Assembly: GCA_041908765.1 (NCBI GenBank)
Contig: JAYREU010000014.1
Location: 1 to 15,163 of the forward strand
Direction: 5' to 3'
DNA from: CAYUST01 sp041908765
GTDB lineage: Bacteria > Patescibacteriota > Gracilibacteria > Absconditabacterales > Absconditicoccaceae
DNA: 15,163 nucleotides
Part shown: in pieces, positions 1 through 6,660 of the stretch
How positions within the stretch are numbered: position 1 is the first letter of the stretch
Layout: the number at the start of each line of letters is the position of its first letter
Made by a program: the position numbers and the translations under genes
Notes under the pieces: generated by a model
What the model saw: only the letters and a program-made list of their open reading frames with translations
Told to the model about the DNA's origin: nothing
The model's database searches: none

Positions 1-122
1 ATGAGCATTTCTTGCCACGTATAGGATGGATCGAAGACATCAAGAGAGAGTAATAACATGAACAGGAGAACCACTACGGAAAGTACTCTAGGAGTTCGAT
101 AGAGTCGTTTGTTTGTAGACAT
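1..122 (-). CDS. Small membrane protein, 5' part only (runs off window edge)
   Basis: The first 40 codons of a minus-strand gene are present; its 3' end lies beyond position 1. The ATG is at 120-122. The protein opens with a basic stretch (STNKRLYRTPR), then a hydrophobic helix at about residues 13-27, then LDVFDPSYTWQEML. A basic N-terminus, one helix and an LDVF-x-x-x-Y-x-W-x-E segment resemble small uncharacterised integral membrane proteins of the DUF7670 type. That assignment comes from memory of the motif and is tentative. The start lies 33 bp after the stop of the DUF5661 gene on the same strand, so the two are probably co-transcribed. I see no Shine-Dalgarno sequence. Confidence 0.6.
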   Translation of the reverse strand, partial: MSTNKRLYRTPRVLSVVVLLFMLLLSLDVFDPSYTWQEML

Positions 123-155
123 ATGAGTATTGTATGAGGAACTAAAACAGAGCAG

Positions 156-485
156 TTATTTCCCTTCTGCTGTTTTTTCCATTTCATCGAGAAGCGTGTA
201 GTAATTAGGAAACTCTTTGAGATGTGCTCGTGCTATTTTGCCGGTAGTGAGTGCATCATCATGGGTGACATCCGTCTGAGGATCACGTGCACCGTGTTCG
301 AGTTCGACGTTCATGCCTGCAGTGAATTGTGCAAGATCAAATCCACAACTTGACCAATCAATACCGAGGAGTGTTGCTATTTTTTCTGCTTCTTGCGTAG
401 TGAATGTTTTTTGCATGGGTGTATTGTAGATGATAAAAGCTATGTATTCTAAACCGAAAAAGTCGTTCTGCAAGAGGAGAATCAT
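156..485 (-). CDS. DUF5661 family protein
   Basis: This is a small soluble protein of 109 residues ending in TAA. The core begins at MQKTFTTQEAEKIATLLGID (residue 24 onward), passes through VELEHGARDPQTDVTHDD and TGKIARAHLKEFPNYYTLLDEME. It matches what I remember of the DUF5661 family, whose function is unknown. The ATG at 483-485 is preceded by GAGGGAGAT about nine bases upstream, one of the few Shine-Dalgarno-like sequences in the window, and this favours the longer start. A shorter start at 414-416 would remove a hydrophobic 23-residue extension that is not typical of the family, so that alternative stays open. It is divergent from the gene at 506 and probably co-transcribed with the membrane protein at 1-122. 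Confidence 0.78.
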   Translation of the reverse strand: MILLLQNDFFGLEYIAFIIYNTPMQKTFTTQEAEKIATLLGIDWSSCGFDLAQFTAGMNVELEHGARDPQTDVTHDDALTTGKIARAHLKEFPNYYTLLDEMEKTAEGK

Positions 486-505
486 TTTTTTTATCTCCCT
501 CGACT

Positions 506-874
506 ATGACCTATAAATATATACACTGTCTTTTTTATGTTCTTGCTACTCACATATTTGCCAACCTTCCGCTCAATCAAGAGCCAACCTACGCTATTTT
601 AAAAATACTAGACCTGAGTCCACAAGCTCGAGAGATCATCAAGCTTTCTTTTCGCACGAGAATCAAAGCAAGCGAAGAGGGTGTTATTAATTTTCAATTT
701 CGTATCTTGCCCGAGAATATATCTCCTGCACAAATAGAACATATCCCCGCGGTACGCGAAGAGCTTTTACAAAAACTTACGGAAGCTTTTCCTGCAGAAA
801 AAATTGATGTGGTGATACAAGTGACACTGTGTTGCATGACCCAGTGTTTCTGATGTAGATCGTGACTTTGGTAA
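506..874 (+). CDS. Hypothetical protein read through two UGA codons
   Basis: I do not recognise the family. With UGA as glycine the frame runs from ATG 506 to TAA 872-874, about 122 codons. Residues about 25-100 look like real coding sequence: charged amphipathic stretches such as LSPQAREIIKLSF, IEHIPAVREELLQKL and EKIDVVIQ, with normal codon use. The first 22 residues and the last 15 are less protein-like. The tail holds both UGA codons (851-853, 863-865) and is rich in Cys, so either end could be misplaced. No Shine-Dalgarno sequence precedes the ATG. It is divergent from the DUF5661 gene, with only 20 bp between the two start codons. Confidence 0.5.
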
Positions 875-974
875 CACCTATTTTTTTGCTGTAAAAAAAG
901 TCATGGATTCCCTATGGCTTACATTTTCCTAGATGCTGAGCGACAGCGAAGCATGACATCTCAATTCTCAACTC
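875..974. other. Intergenic stretch with two small inverted repeats
   Basis: This 100-bp gap separates the plus-strand hypothetical gene from the convergent prfA. It holds a seven-T/seven-A inverted repeat (TTTTTTTGCTGTAAAAAAA at about 881-899). A second short hairpin (ATGCT...AGCAT) lies at about 933-954 around GAGCGACAGCGA. The second resembles a dispersed intergenic element seen again near 10040-10070, which shares AGCATGAC. Either repeat may help end transcription of the two convergent genes. No coding frame is apparent. Confidence 0.4.
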
Positions 975-2051
975 TTAACTCTTAGTACCCACTTCCTCGA
1001 GCATTTTCATCTGATTTTCTACGATGAGGGCGTTCATGATGTCATCGATATCTCCATCCATGATGTTGGGGAGGTAGGATCGTGATTGTTTGATGCGGTG
1101 ATCGGTGACGCGGTCTTGGGGGAAATTGTAGGTGCGGATTTTCTCGGATCTGTCTCACGTGCCGATTTGGTCGAATCTCAGCGCTTTTTGCTCAGCTTGT
1201 TGTTTGTCTATTTCCATTTGATAGAGTCTTGATTTGAGTACTTTGAGTGCGTTCTCTTTGTTTTGAAGCTGTGATTTGGAATCCTGTCCCATGACGATGA
1301 GGCCGGTCGGTTTGTGGTGGATGCGGACGCCGGTCTGGTTTTTGTTGGCATTTTGCCCACCTGCAGAGGACGCTGCGAAGGTGTCATATTCGAGGTCTTC
1401 AGCTCTGACTTCGATCTCTACATCGTCGACTTCGGGCATCACGGCGACGGTGACGGTAGAGGTGTGAATTCTCCCTTGTGATTCGGTCTCGGGAATTCTT
1501 TGGACGCGATGGACGCCAGATTCAAATTTCATCTTGGAGTATACTTTGTTGCCGGCAATTTTGAGCATCGCAAATTTCAAACCTCAGACATCGTTGAGAT
1601 CATTCTCAATCAACTCTGGCTTCCAGTTCTGTCTCTCCGCATATCTCAAATACATGCGTAGGAGTTCAGCACCGAAGAGTCCTGCTTCATCTCCACCCGC
1701 TCCAGGTCTGATCTCGAGGAAGATATTTCTGTCATCGTTGGGATCTTTGGGGAGGAGAACAATTTGTACTTGTGTTTCGAGGTGGGTGAGTTGTGCTTGT
1801 GCTTCGTCAAATTGGAGTTGCGCCATTTCTAGTACTTCAGCATCTTTTTCGTTGAGTAAGATTTCTCTCGCTTCATTGAGTTGTTCGGTAGCAGATTTGA
1901 TAGCTTTGTAAAGCTCGTATGCATCACGCAATTGATTGAGTTGCTTGCTGATTTCAATTGATTTTTTGATATCACCAATGACAGCAGGATCGTATTGTTG
2001 TGCCTGCAATGATTCATAGGTGGTGGCAATTGATTGTAATTTATCGATCAT
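975..2051 (-). CDS. prfA: Peptide chain release factor 1 (two in-frame UGA = Gly)
   Basis: RF1 releases the finished peptide at UAA and UAG. Reading UGA as glycine gives 358 residues, the normal length, from ATG 2049-2051 to TAA 975-977. The helical N-terminal domain is followed by the catalytic core with IRPGAGGDEAGLFG, the codon-recognition tripeptide P-E-T (187-189, in the RF1 P-x-T position and not the RF2 S-P-F), the catalytic G-G-Q (231-233) in SSAGGQNANKN, and the C-terminal RTYNFPQDRVTDHRI. UGA occurs at 1584-1586 (residue 156, in NDVGG) and at 1155-1157 (residue 299, the G of GDRS), both conserved glycines. A cell that reassigns UGA is expected to keep RF1 and lose RF2, which fits. 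The start lies nine bp after the site-2 protease stop, so the two are an operon. Confidence 0.97.
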
Positions 2052-2060
2052 GGGATACGT

Positions 2061-2702
2061 TTAGAGAAAAAAGAGGAAGGTCATGAATCCATGGATCGCA
2101 CCGAAAACAGCATCTGAAACATTTGCAATACCTTTGGAGATGAACGCTCCCGTGAAAGGGAGAGCAATACAAGCCAACAACACAATAGTGACGACTTGTC
2201 TATTTTCTTCCATCCAATACCCAACACGTGGGTAGAGATATTTCACAATTCTATACCCATCCAAAGGATAGATAGGCAAGAGATTAAACACTGCAAGCGC
2301 TACGTTGATCTGTGCAAACAACGCCCAGAAGGCAATGACGAGATTGTCAGCTGAAAGCAATGCTCCCGCACCAAATATTTTGCCATATGCCAACATAATA
2401 GCACTTGCGAAAACGACGAGCAAGAGGTTGGTAGCAGGTCATGCAAGCGCAACCAAGAGCTCATCTCTGAGGGTGTTTTTGTAATAAGCAGGATTGACGA
2501 TCACCGCTCTTCCCCAGCCAAATCCAATCAAAAAAATCAACAAGAATCCAATGGGATCAATATGAACTAGAGGATTTGGTGTGAGTCTGCCTTGGAGTCT
2601 AGGGGTGGGATCTCCCAAGCGATTGGACATCCACGCATGCGCGTATTCATGCAACGAAATAGAAATCACAAAGATGAGCGCCAAGAAGATGAGATAGATC
2701 AT
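2061..2702 (-). CDS. Site-2 protease (M50) family membrane metalloprotease, one UGA = Gly
   Basis: This is a zinc protease embedded in the membrane, about 213 residues. The zinc motif H-E-Y-A-H is at residues 18-22 of the first helix. The second zinc ligand is the Asp of NLLPIYPLDG (about residue 148). A third conserved site, LVALAGPATNLL, contains UGA at 2439-2441 as the invariant glycine of AGP. The compact form without a PDZ domain resembles the YwhC-like branch of M50, whose substrates are mostly unknown. I chose ATG 2700-2702 because it places HEYAH directly in the first helix. An in-frame TTG at 2730-2732 would start inside a repeat array. It lies between the solute-binding protein and prfA on the same strand. 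Confidence 0.93.
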
Positions 2703-2704
2703 TA

Positions 2705-2744
2705 TCAAAGAGACAAATAAACAAATATACAAATAGCCAAATAC
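2705..2744. repeat. 8-bp tandem repeat upstream of the site-2 protease gene
   Basis: Five consecutive 8-base units read on the plus strand as TCAAAGAG, ACAAATAA, ACAAATAT, ACAAATAG and CCAAATAC. The middle three share ACAAATA. The array occupies nearly the whole spacer between the solute-binding protein stop (2764) and the protease ATG (2702). It would lie in the untranslated leader of the protease message. A change in copy number would alter leader length. Confidence 0.7.
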
Positions 2745-2763
2745 ACGAATTTCGCGAGGGGGT

Positions 2764-4731
2764 TTATTTTATATTATGAGTACGCAAGAAGTTTTCAAGA
2801 TTTGCTTTGTCAAAAACCTTATCTCGATTGACGCTGAGATGTTTGAAGAGCATAATATTGCGCAAGAAATCTTTTCTCCATCCCAATACATAGAGTCTAT
2901 ACGGATAGGGGAAGTCGAGTTGTTGTCTGATGTTGATCGATGAGAGTTGTTTGCCTAGCAAGACAAAGGGAGTATCTTGTTTGTAGATTGCATCAATTTG
3001 GAGTTTGTATTTTCCTTTTTCTTTCTCTGATGCGAGGAAATAATTGCTAATTGCCGTACTGAGTTCTGGGTTGGTATAGAGCGAGGGATTGATATCTGCA
3101 TTGTCTGTCAAAAAGAGATTACCTACATCTTTGCGCAATCCCATTGCGATAGTCCTGAGTGCAATATCATAGTCCTTGGAAGCAAGTTTGCCTGCGAAAA
3201 CGTCTGGTTCATCGTATCCTTCAACGAGGATCGTTTCTGCGAGTCCTTGTCCACTCAACAGCGCGATGAGGTCTTGTATAATTACTTTGTTGAATGGATC
3301 ATCGAAATAGATGAGCTTGAGGGGATTGATGCTGTTCTCTCCATTTTCACCATCCGATCCTGCAACAGCAGAGGTGGGTTGTGTCAGATACGAAACAACC
3401 AGGGTGAAGGTAGCGATATGGGTACCATTCGCGTATCCTTTGATCGTATAGGTATTTTTGCCCGGTGCAATATTTCTAAAGGTGGGATTGAAATTGTAGA
3501 GGGTGGTTTTGGTAGTTGGATCAAATGATTCAGGGAAATATTCTACCCCATTATTGAACGTGATAGAGACTTTATCAAACACTTGTGCAAATTGCATTTT
3601 GAGCGTGAGTTTATCAGTGATGCCCGTGGAGAGTTGATAGACTTGTTCGCCCGCATCTCCTGCTCGTGAAATAGTATCAGGCAGTGTCTGGAGTGTAGTT
3701 GGTGCAGGCGCTTGCAGCGTAGCAAGTGCAGCAGTCAACGACTGGGTGACTTGATCTGCAGGGACAAACGCATCAAAGAGGTATTGATCTTTGACGAGAT
3801 ATTGGCCAGACGCTTTTGGGAATTGTTGTTGACTTGCCCAACGAGCGAGCCATTGTCTCACGGGTGCACTGACACGTCTCGTATTGAAGAACAGTGCTGC
3901 AAATTTATTGGTGACTACTTGATTTGGGCGATAGCCTGCATAGGTTATAGGCGAGATGATAAGATCAATCGTATTTTCCTTACTCGTCGTATAATTGAGG
4001 AGTTCTTCTTCACGAGTAAATTGTTTGACTTGATAGAACTTCAAGTACATATCATCACATTTGGCGAGATCAAACACGACACTCGTGGGATCGTTTTCTA
4101 TGGGTTGTAATCTACCACATGAGGTGCCAACGGGTTGTTCGTGGAAGGTCTGGATATATGATTCGAGCGACTGGTTTGCTAGCAAATGTGCTGGCAAAAT
4201 AAAATTCGTAAAGAAAATAATATTATCGATACTGGCTTGAGGAAAGGCAACATTGAGCGCAGTGTTGTCTTCATTTGCTTGGACCGTAATGTTTTTGTAG
4301 GGTTCAAGGCTACTAATATTTCGATAATTGTCTTTGAGGAGGGTCTTGTAGGTGAATAGCAAGTCATTGAGTGTCATATCTACCCCATCAGACCAAGCAA
4401 TGTCTGCTTTGGGAGTAATAGTGAAGAGTTTATAATCTTTGGTAGTGACCGTACAGAGCTCTTCACGGTAGAGAATATCTGTCCCAGAAACGGTTGGATA
4501 GAGACATCCTTGAAACAATAAACTTTGGTAGAAAAGATCATTTTCTTCGGTCGTCAGGTAGGGGAGGTAATTGATAGGTTGGAGAGAAGCTTCTATAAAG
4601 GTGCCACCTTTGCTACTATCTTTGTCTGCAGAAAAAGAGGTGTAGAGATAGCCTACGTGAATACTCAATACTCACCACACCAAAAACAATATCCAATATC
4701 GAGAATAGCGACTACGAATTCATAAAATCAT
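2764..4731 (-). CDS. Membrane-anchored ABC-type solute-binding protein, family 5, with internal beta domain
   Basis: This is a 655-residue exported binding protein of the SBP_bac_5 (OppA/DppA-like) family. A start region with several Arg and one hydrophobic helix (about residues 12-31) would anchor it in the membrane. The N-terminal lobe shows IAWSDGVDMTLNDLLFTY (about 111-128), the family signature. The C-terminal lobe begins near residue 470 (KLIYFDDPFNKVIIQDL). Between the lobes, at about 371-451, sits a Thr/Asn-rich stretch with TTLYNFNPTFRNIAPGKNTY and an alternating hydrophobic pattern that looks like an Ig-like or similar beta domain. The true start, ATG 4729-4731, appears only if UGA at 4672-4674 and 4720-4722 are read as glycine. 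No permease or ATPase genes adjoin it, so its ligand and transporter are unknown. Confidence 0.87.
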
Positions 4732-4748
4732 GATTGCATCACAAGAAA

Positions 4749-4787
4749 CAAAAAAAATGCGCAACTATCCCCGGAGGGAGAGTACGC
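4749..4787 (-). terminator. Intrinsic terminator or attenuator after secG
   Basis: Read on the minus strand, an imperfect stem pairs GCGTACTCTCCC with GGGGATAGTTGCGC (one bulge, one mismatch and one G-T pair) around a small loop, and is followed by A then eight T. It lies 15 bp after the secG stop. It ends only about 18 bp before the start of the solute-binding protein gene, so it could also act as a regulated barrier for that gene. Confidence 0.6.
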
Positions 4788-4801
4788 ATAGAGGTAACAT
4801 A

Positions 4802-5026
4802 TTAGTCAATGTATGGTAACGCAATACTGCTTGCTACAAACAACACAGAAGTAATATATGCCGTGCGTTTGAGGGTATGTTCGAGAGATTTTTTGCTCCC
4901 ATATTCACTACTTCCTGCCATACCTGCGAGTCCCATGCCCAAACCACCTTTGGGGCTCATCAACATCACGCAACTCACAAAAATAATACCAGCTACCAAC
5001 ATAACTCCAATAAGTAACGTTTTCAT
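4802..5026 (-). CDS. secG: Protein translocase subunit SecG
   Basis: This 74-residue protein belongs to the SecYEG channel that moves proteins across the membrane. It has two hydrophobic helices (about residues 3-22 and 54-72) joined by the typical Gly-rich loop, SPKGGLGMGLAGMAGSSEYG, followed by LEHTLKRTAYIT. The length and layout match SecG. The start ATG is at 5024-5026 and the stop is TAA. There are no UGA codons. It is transcribed away from rnpB, with a candidate promoter at 5062-5089, and is followed by a terminator-like hairpin. Confidence 0.94.
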   Translation of the reverse strand: MKTLLIGVMLVAGIIFVSCVMLMSPKGGLGMGLAGMAGSSEYGSKKSLEHTLKRTAYITSVLFVASSIALPYID

Positions 5027-5061
5027 GACAATATGACCAAGGGAATAAAACTTGTCCGATC

Positions 5062-5089
5062 AGTCTATGTATTTTGCGAGCGTTTTCAA
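5062..5089 (-). promoter_or_regulatory. Candidate secG promoter
   Basis: On the minus strand the -35 box TTGAAA (5084-5089) and the -10 box TAGACT (5062-5067) are separated by 16 bp, giving a leader of about 30 nt before the secG ATG. Its -35 is one arm of the palindrome TTTTCAACTTGAAAA (5083-5097), whose other arm serves rnpB. Confidence 0.5.
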
Positions 5090-5090
5090 C

Positions 5091-5118
5091 TTGAAAATAC
5101 CCCTGCTTTGTACACACT
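5091..5118 (+). promoter_or_regulatory. Candidate rnpB promoter
   Basis: The -35 box TTGAAA (5091-5096) and a weak -10 box CACACT (5113-5118) are 16 bp apart. Initiation about seven bases later would fall at 5125-5126, which is where the 5' strand of RNase P helix P1 begins. The -10 match is poor, but the position agrees with the RNA end. Confidence 0.4.
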
Positions 5119-5124
5119 CAACCT

Positions 5125-5475
5125 TGGCTTACTCCTATGACACCCTGGGATGTTCGGCATCTCAGCGAGGAAAGTCCCGACACGAACCAAACAAGTAGCA
5201 TCTAACGGTTGCTGGAGCGTCGGGAAACCGGGCAAACTCAAGTGCCACAGAGACGAAAACTATTTTCCCTTGGGAGAAAAAAGGTGCAACGCGGACATGC
5301 GGACTCACGTCTGCTAGTCCTCCTCAGCCTGGTCGATGACCTGGCGAGTGGTCAACGGTACTTTCGTGCAAGCGTACTTCGTAGCAATACGGGGGTCGTG
5401 CTAGATATCGTCCTTGAGACGATCGAGAGAAATGTCATATTACACACAGAATCGGGCTTATGGAGTAAGCTCCTT
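5125..5475 (+). ncRNA. rnpB: RNase P RNA (catalytic RNA of ribonuclease P)
   Basis: This is the catalytic RNA that removes the 5' leader from precursor tRNAs. Conserved elements appear in order: GAGGAAAGTCC (about 5168-5178), GTGCCACAGAGACGAAAACT (about 5241-5260), GGTGCAACGCGG, AGCAATACGGGGGTCGTGCTAGAT near 5383-5406, and ACACAGAATCGGGCTTAT at the 3' end (5444-5461). Helix P1 closes the molecule: GGCTTACTCC at 5126-5135 pairs with GGAGTAAGCT at 5462-5471. Total length is about 350 nt, normal for the bacterial class. The open frames that cross it are fortuitous. A run of eight T follows at once. Confidence 0.93.
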
Positions 5476-5481
5476 TTTTTT
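5454..5481 (+). terminator. rnpB terminator
   Basis: GGGCTTA and TAAGCTC can form a 7-bp stem with loop TGGAG (one G-U pair), followed by eight T at 5474-5481. The same bases form the 3' side of helix P1 in the mature RNA, so the two structures would be alternatives. Confidence 0.6.
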
Positions 5482-5567
5482 ATAAAGAATAGGGTGTAGG
5501 AATAGTTCTTGTTCATGAAGTATAAGCCTCTCCTCCAAAGCTACTACGTATCTTTGGGGGTCGGCAA

Positions 5568-5600
5568 ACACAGAATCGGGCTTATGGGGTAGGCCGATTC
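5568..5600 (+). repeat. Duplicated 3' end of rnpB refolded as a strong hairpin
   Basis: Bases 5568-5587 repeat exactly the 20 bases at 5444-5463 of rnpB (ACACAGAATCGGGCTTATGG). Two of the next seven bases differ. Unlike the original, this copy is followed by CCGATTC, so GAATCGG (5573-5579) pairs perfectly with it and an inner CTTA/TAGG stem continues after one bulged G. The copy lies 124 bp downstream of the original. The sequence between them contains another small hairpin, CCAAAG...CTTTGG, at about 5534-5556. Confidence 0.75.
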
Positions 5601-5621
5601 TTCGAATTTAAGATAAATGGG

Positions 5622-5648
5622 GAGGGCTGTGCGCCCTTTCTTTTTTTA
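5622..5648 (+). terminator. Second intrinsic terminator downstream of rnpB
   Basis: AGGGC and GCCCT pair around loop TGTGC and are followed by TTTCTTTTTTT. It closes the segment that holds the duplicated rnpB tail and lies upstream of the sortase promoter. Confidence 0.65.
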
Positions 5649-5721
5649 TGTCAAAAATAATCTCAATTGACTCGATTACGGGCTTTTTGTCAATCAAAAT
5701 AGTCTTTTTGTTTACATATTT

Positions 5722-5750
5722 TTGACAAATATTTTACATTTTCTTACTAT
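5722..5750 (+). promoter_or_regulatory. Promoter of the sortase operon
   Basis: A perfect -35 TTGACA (5722-5727) lies 17 bp from the -10 TACTAT (5745-5750), in an AT-rich context. Initiation near 5757 leaves a leader of about 25 nt before the sortase ATG. No Shine-Dalgarno sequence lies in that leader. The TTG of this -35 box is an in-frame false start for the sortase. Confidence 0.65.
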
Positions 5751-5781
5751 AAGTATACGATTTATAGTACTTAGTTCTCGT

Positions 5782-6636
5782 ATGCATAAACACAAACACA
5801 ATTTCACACACTTGGTACACAAGATTGCCAAAGAGGGTGTAGACTTTATTTTGGTATTTGGGGGTATTTTTGTCTTGGGAATGATGGTCTTGAACTGGAG
5901 AGTTGTCGTCTATGAGGTCCAAGATCTCCTTGTATCCAAATCAAGTAGTTCTGTACTTACCCTGCAAAGCTATACTTCCTCAGCAGAGGAGCTTTCTCGT
6001 GCCTCTCAACAAACTGTACCTACCAAACGTGAGTTTACCGCAAGTATACAGCAATTGAGCAAGCAGATTGATACTCATGCGTTTTTGTACCAACATCACT
6101 TGGACGATTACTTGCACCAGAAAGTAGAGGACTACCAGATAGCGTTCAATACGCAAATCCCAGGGAAAAGAATTATTATCCCCGCGATAGGCGTAGATGC
6201 GCCCATTGTGGATGCACACACCTCGACGCCTGAGCAATTAGAAAAGGGTGATTTTGGTGATGAGCTCAAAAAGGGCGTAGTCAAGTATCCTTTCACGAGT
6301 GATCCAGGAGAAGCAGGAAACACTCTCTTGTTTGGGCACTCAAGCGTGGATGGCTGGGAATACTACCAACAAAAATATGGCTATATTTTCTATAAATTGC
6401 CTAAGTTGGCAGCTGGTGACGAGATAATCGTATTGTGGAATGGGCGTAAGTATACCTATGCGGTCGACACCACCACGGTCACACGACCCAAAAAAGTGGC
6501 TGATGAATTGGCTATTGCCGATGGTGATCATATGTTGACACTGATGGCATGCTATCCGTTGTTGTCAGACGCGAAGAGAATTTTGGTCAAAGCAAAACAA
6601 ACAAATCACTTCCCCAAACAGCTTTCGATGAAATAG
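5782..6636 (+). CDS. Sortase-family transpeptidase, membrane anchored
   Basis: Sortases cut a C-terminal sorting signal and attach surface proteins to the cell wall or join pilins. This 284-residue protein has a His/Lys-rich start, one membrane helix (about residues 20-39), a long Ser/Gln-rich stalk and a C-terminal sortase barrel. The barrel opens with RIIIPAIGVDAPIV and contains GNTLLFGHSS (His186), GDEIIVLWNGRKYTYAV, LTLMACYP (Cys257) and KRILV (Arg266). These supply the His-Cys-Arg triad. The usual T-L-x-T-C motif reads T-L-M-A-C here, and the layout suggests class D/E-like sortases. The ATG at 5782 was chosen because the upstream TTG lies in the promoter. The stop is TAG. No sorting-signal substrate is seen nearby. 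Confidence 0.88.
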   Translation: MHKHKHNFTHLVHKIAKEGVDFILVFGGIFVLGMMVLNWRVVVYEVQDLLVSKSSSSVLTLQSYTSSAEELSRASQQTVPTKREFTASIQQLSKQIDTHAFLYQHHLDDYLHQKVEDYQIAFNTQIPGKRIIIPAIGVDAPIVDAHTSTPEQLEKGDFGDELKKGVVKYPFTSDPGEAGNTLLFGHSSVDGWEYYQQKYGYIFYKLPKLAAGDEIIVLWNGRKYTYAVDTTTVTRPKKVADELAIADGDHMLTLMACYPLLSDAKRILVKAKQTNHFPKQLSMK

Positions 6637-6660
6637 GTTTCTTTATTTCCCTATGTGTAC

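Noticed and set aside
1534..1911. Open frame of 125 codons on the plus strand
   Set aside because: It is antisense to prfA and made of Ser/Leu-rich shadow sequence.
975..2732. Frameshifted or decayed prfA and site-2 protease genes
   Set aside because: The breaks are all in-frame UGA at conserved glycines with no shift of frame, and the same happens in many neighbouring genes; recoding explains them all.
3712..4110. Open frame of 132 codons on the plus strand
   Set aside because: It lies antisense to the binding-protein gene, has no family resemblance, and the minus-strand frame is clearly coding.
5209..5499. Open frame of 96 codons on the plus strand
   Set aside because: It lies within RNase P RNA; the conserved RNA elements explain the sequence.
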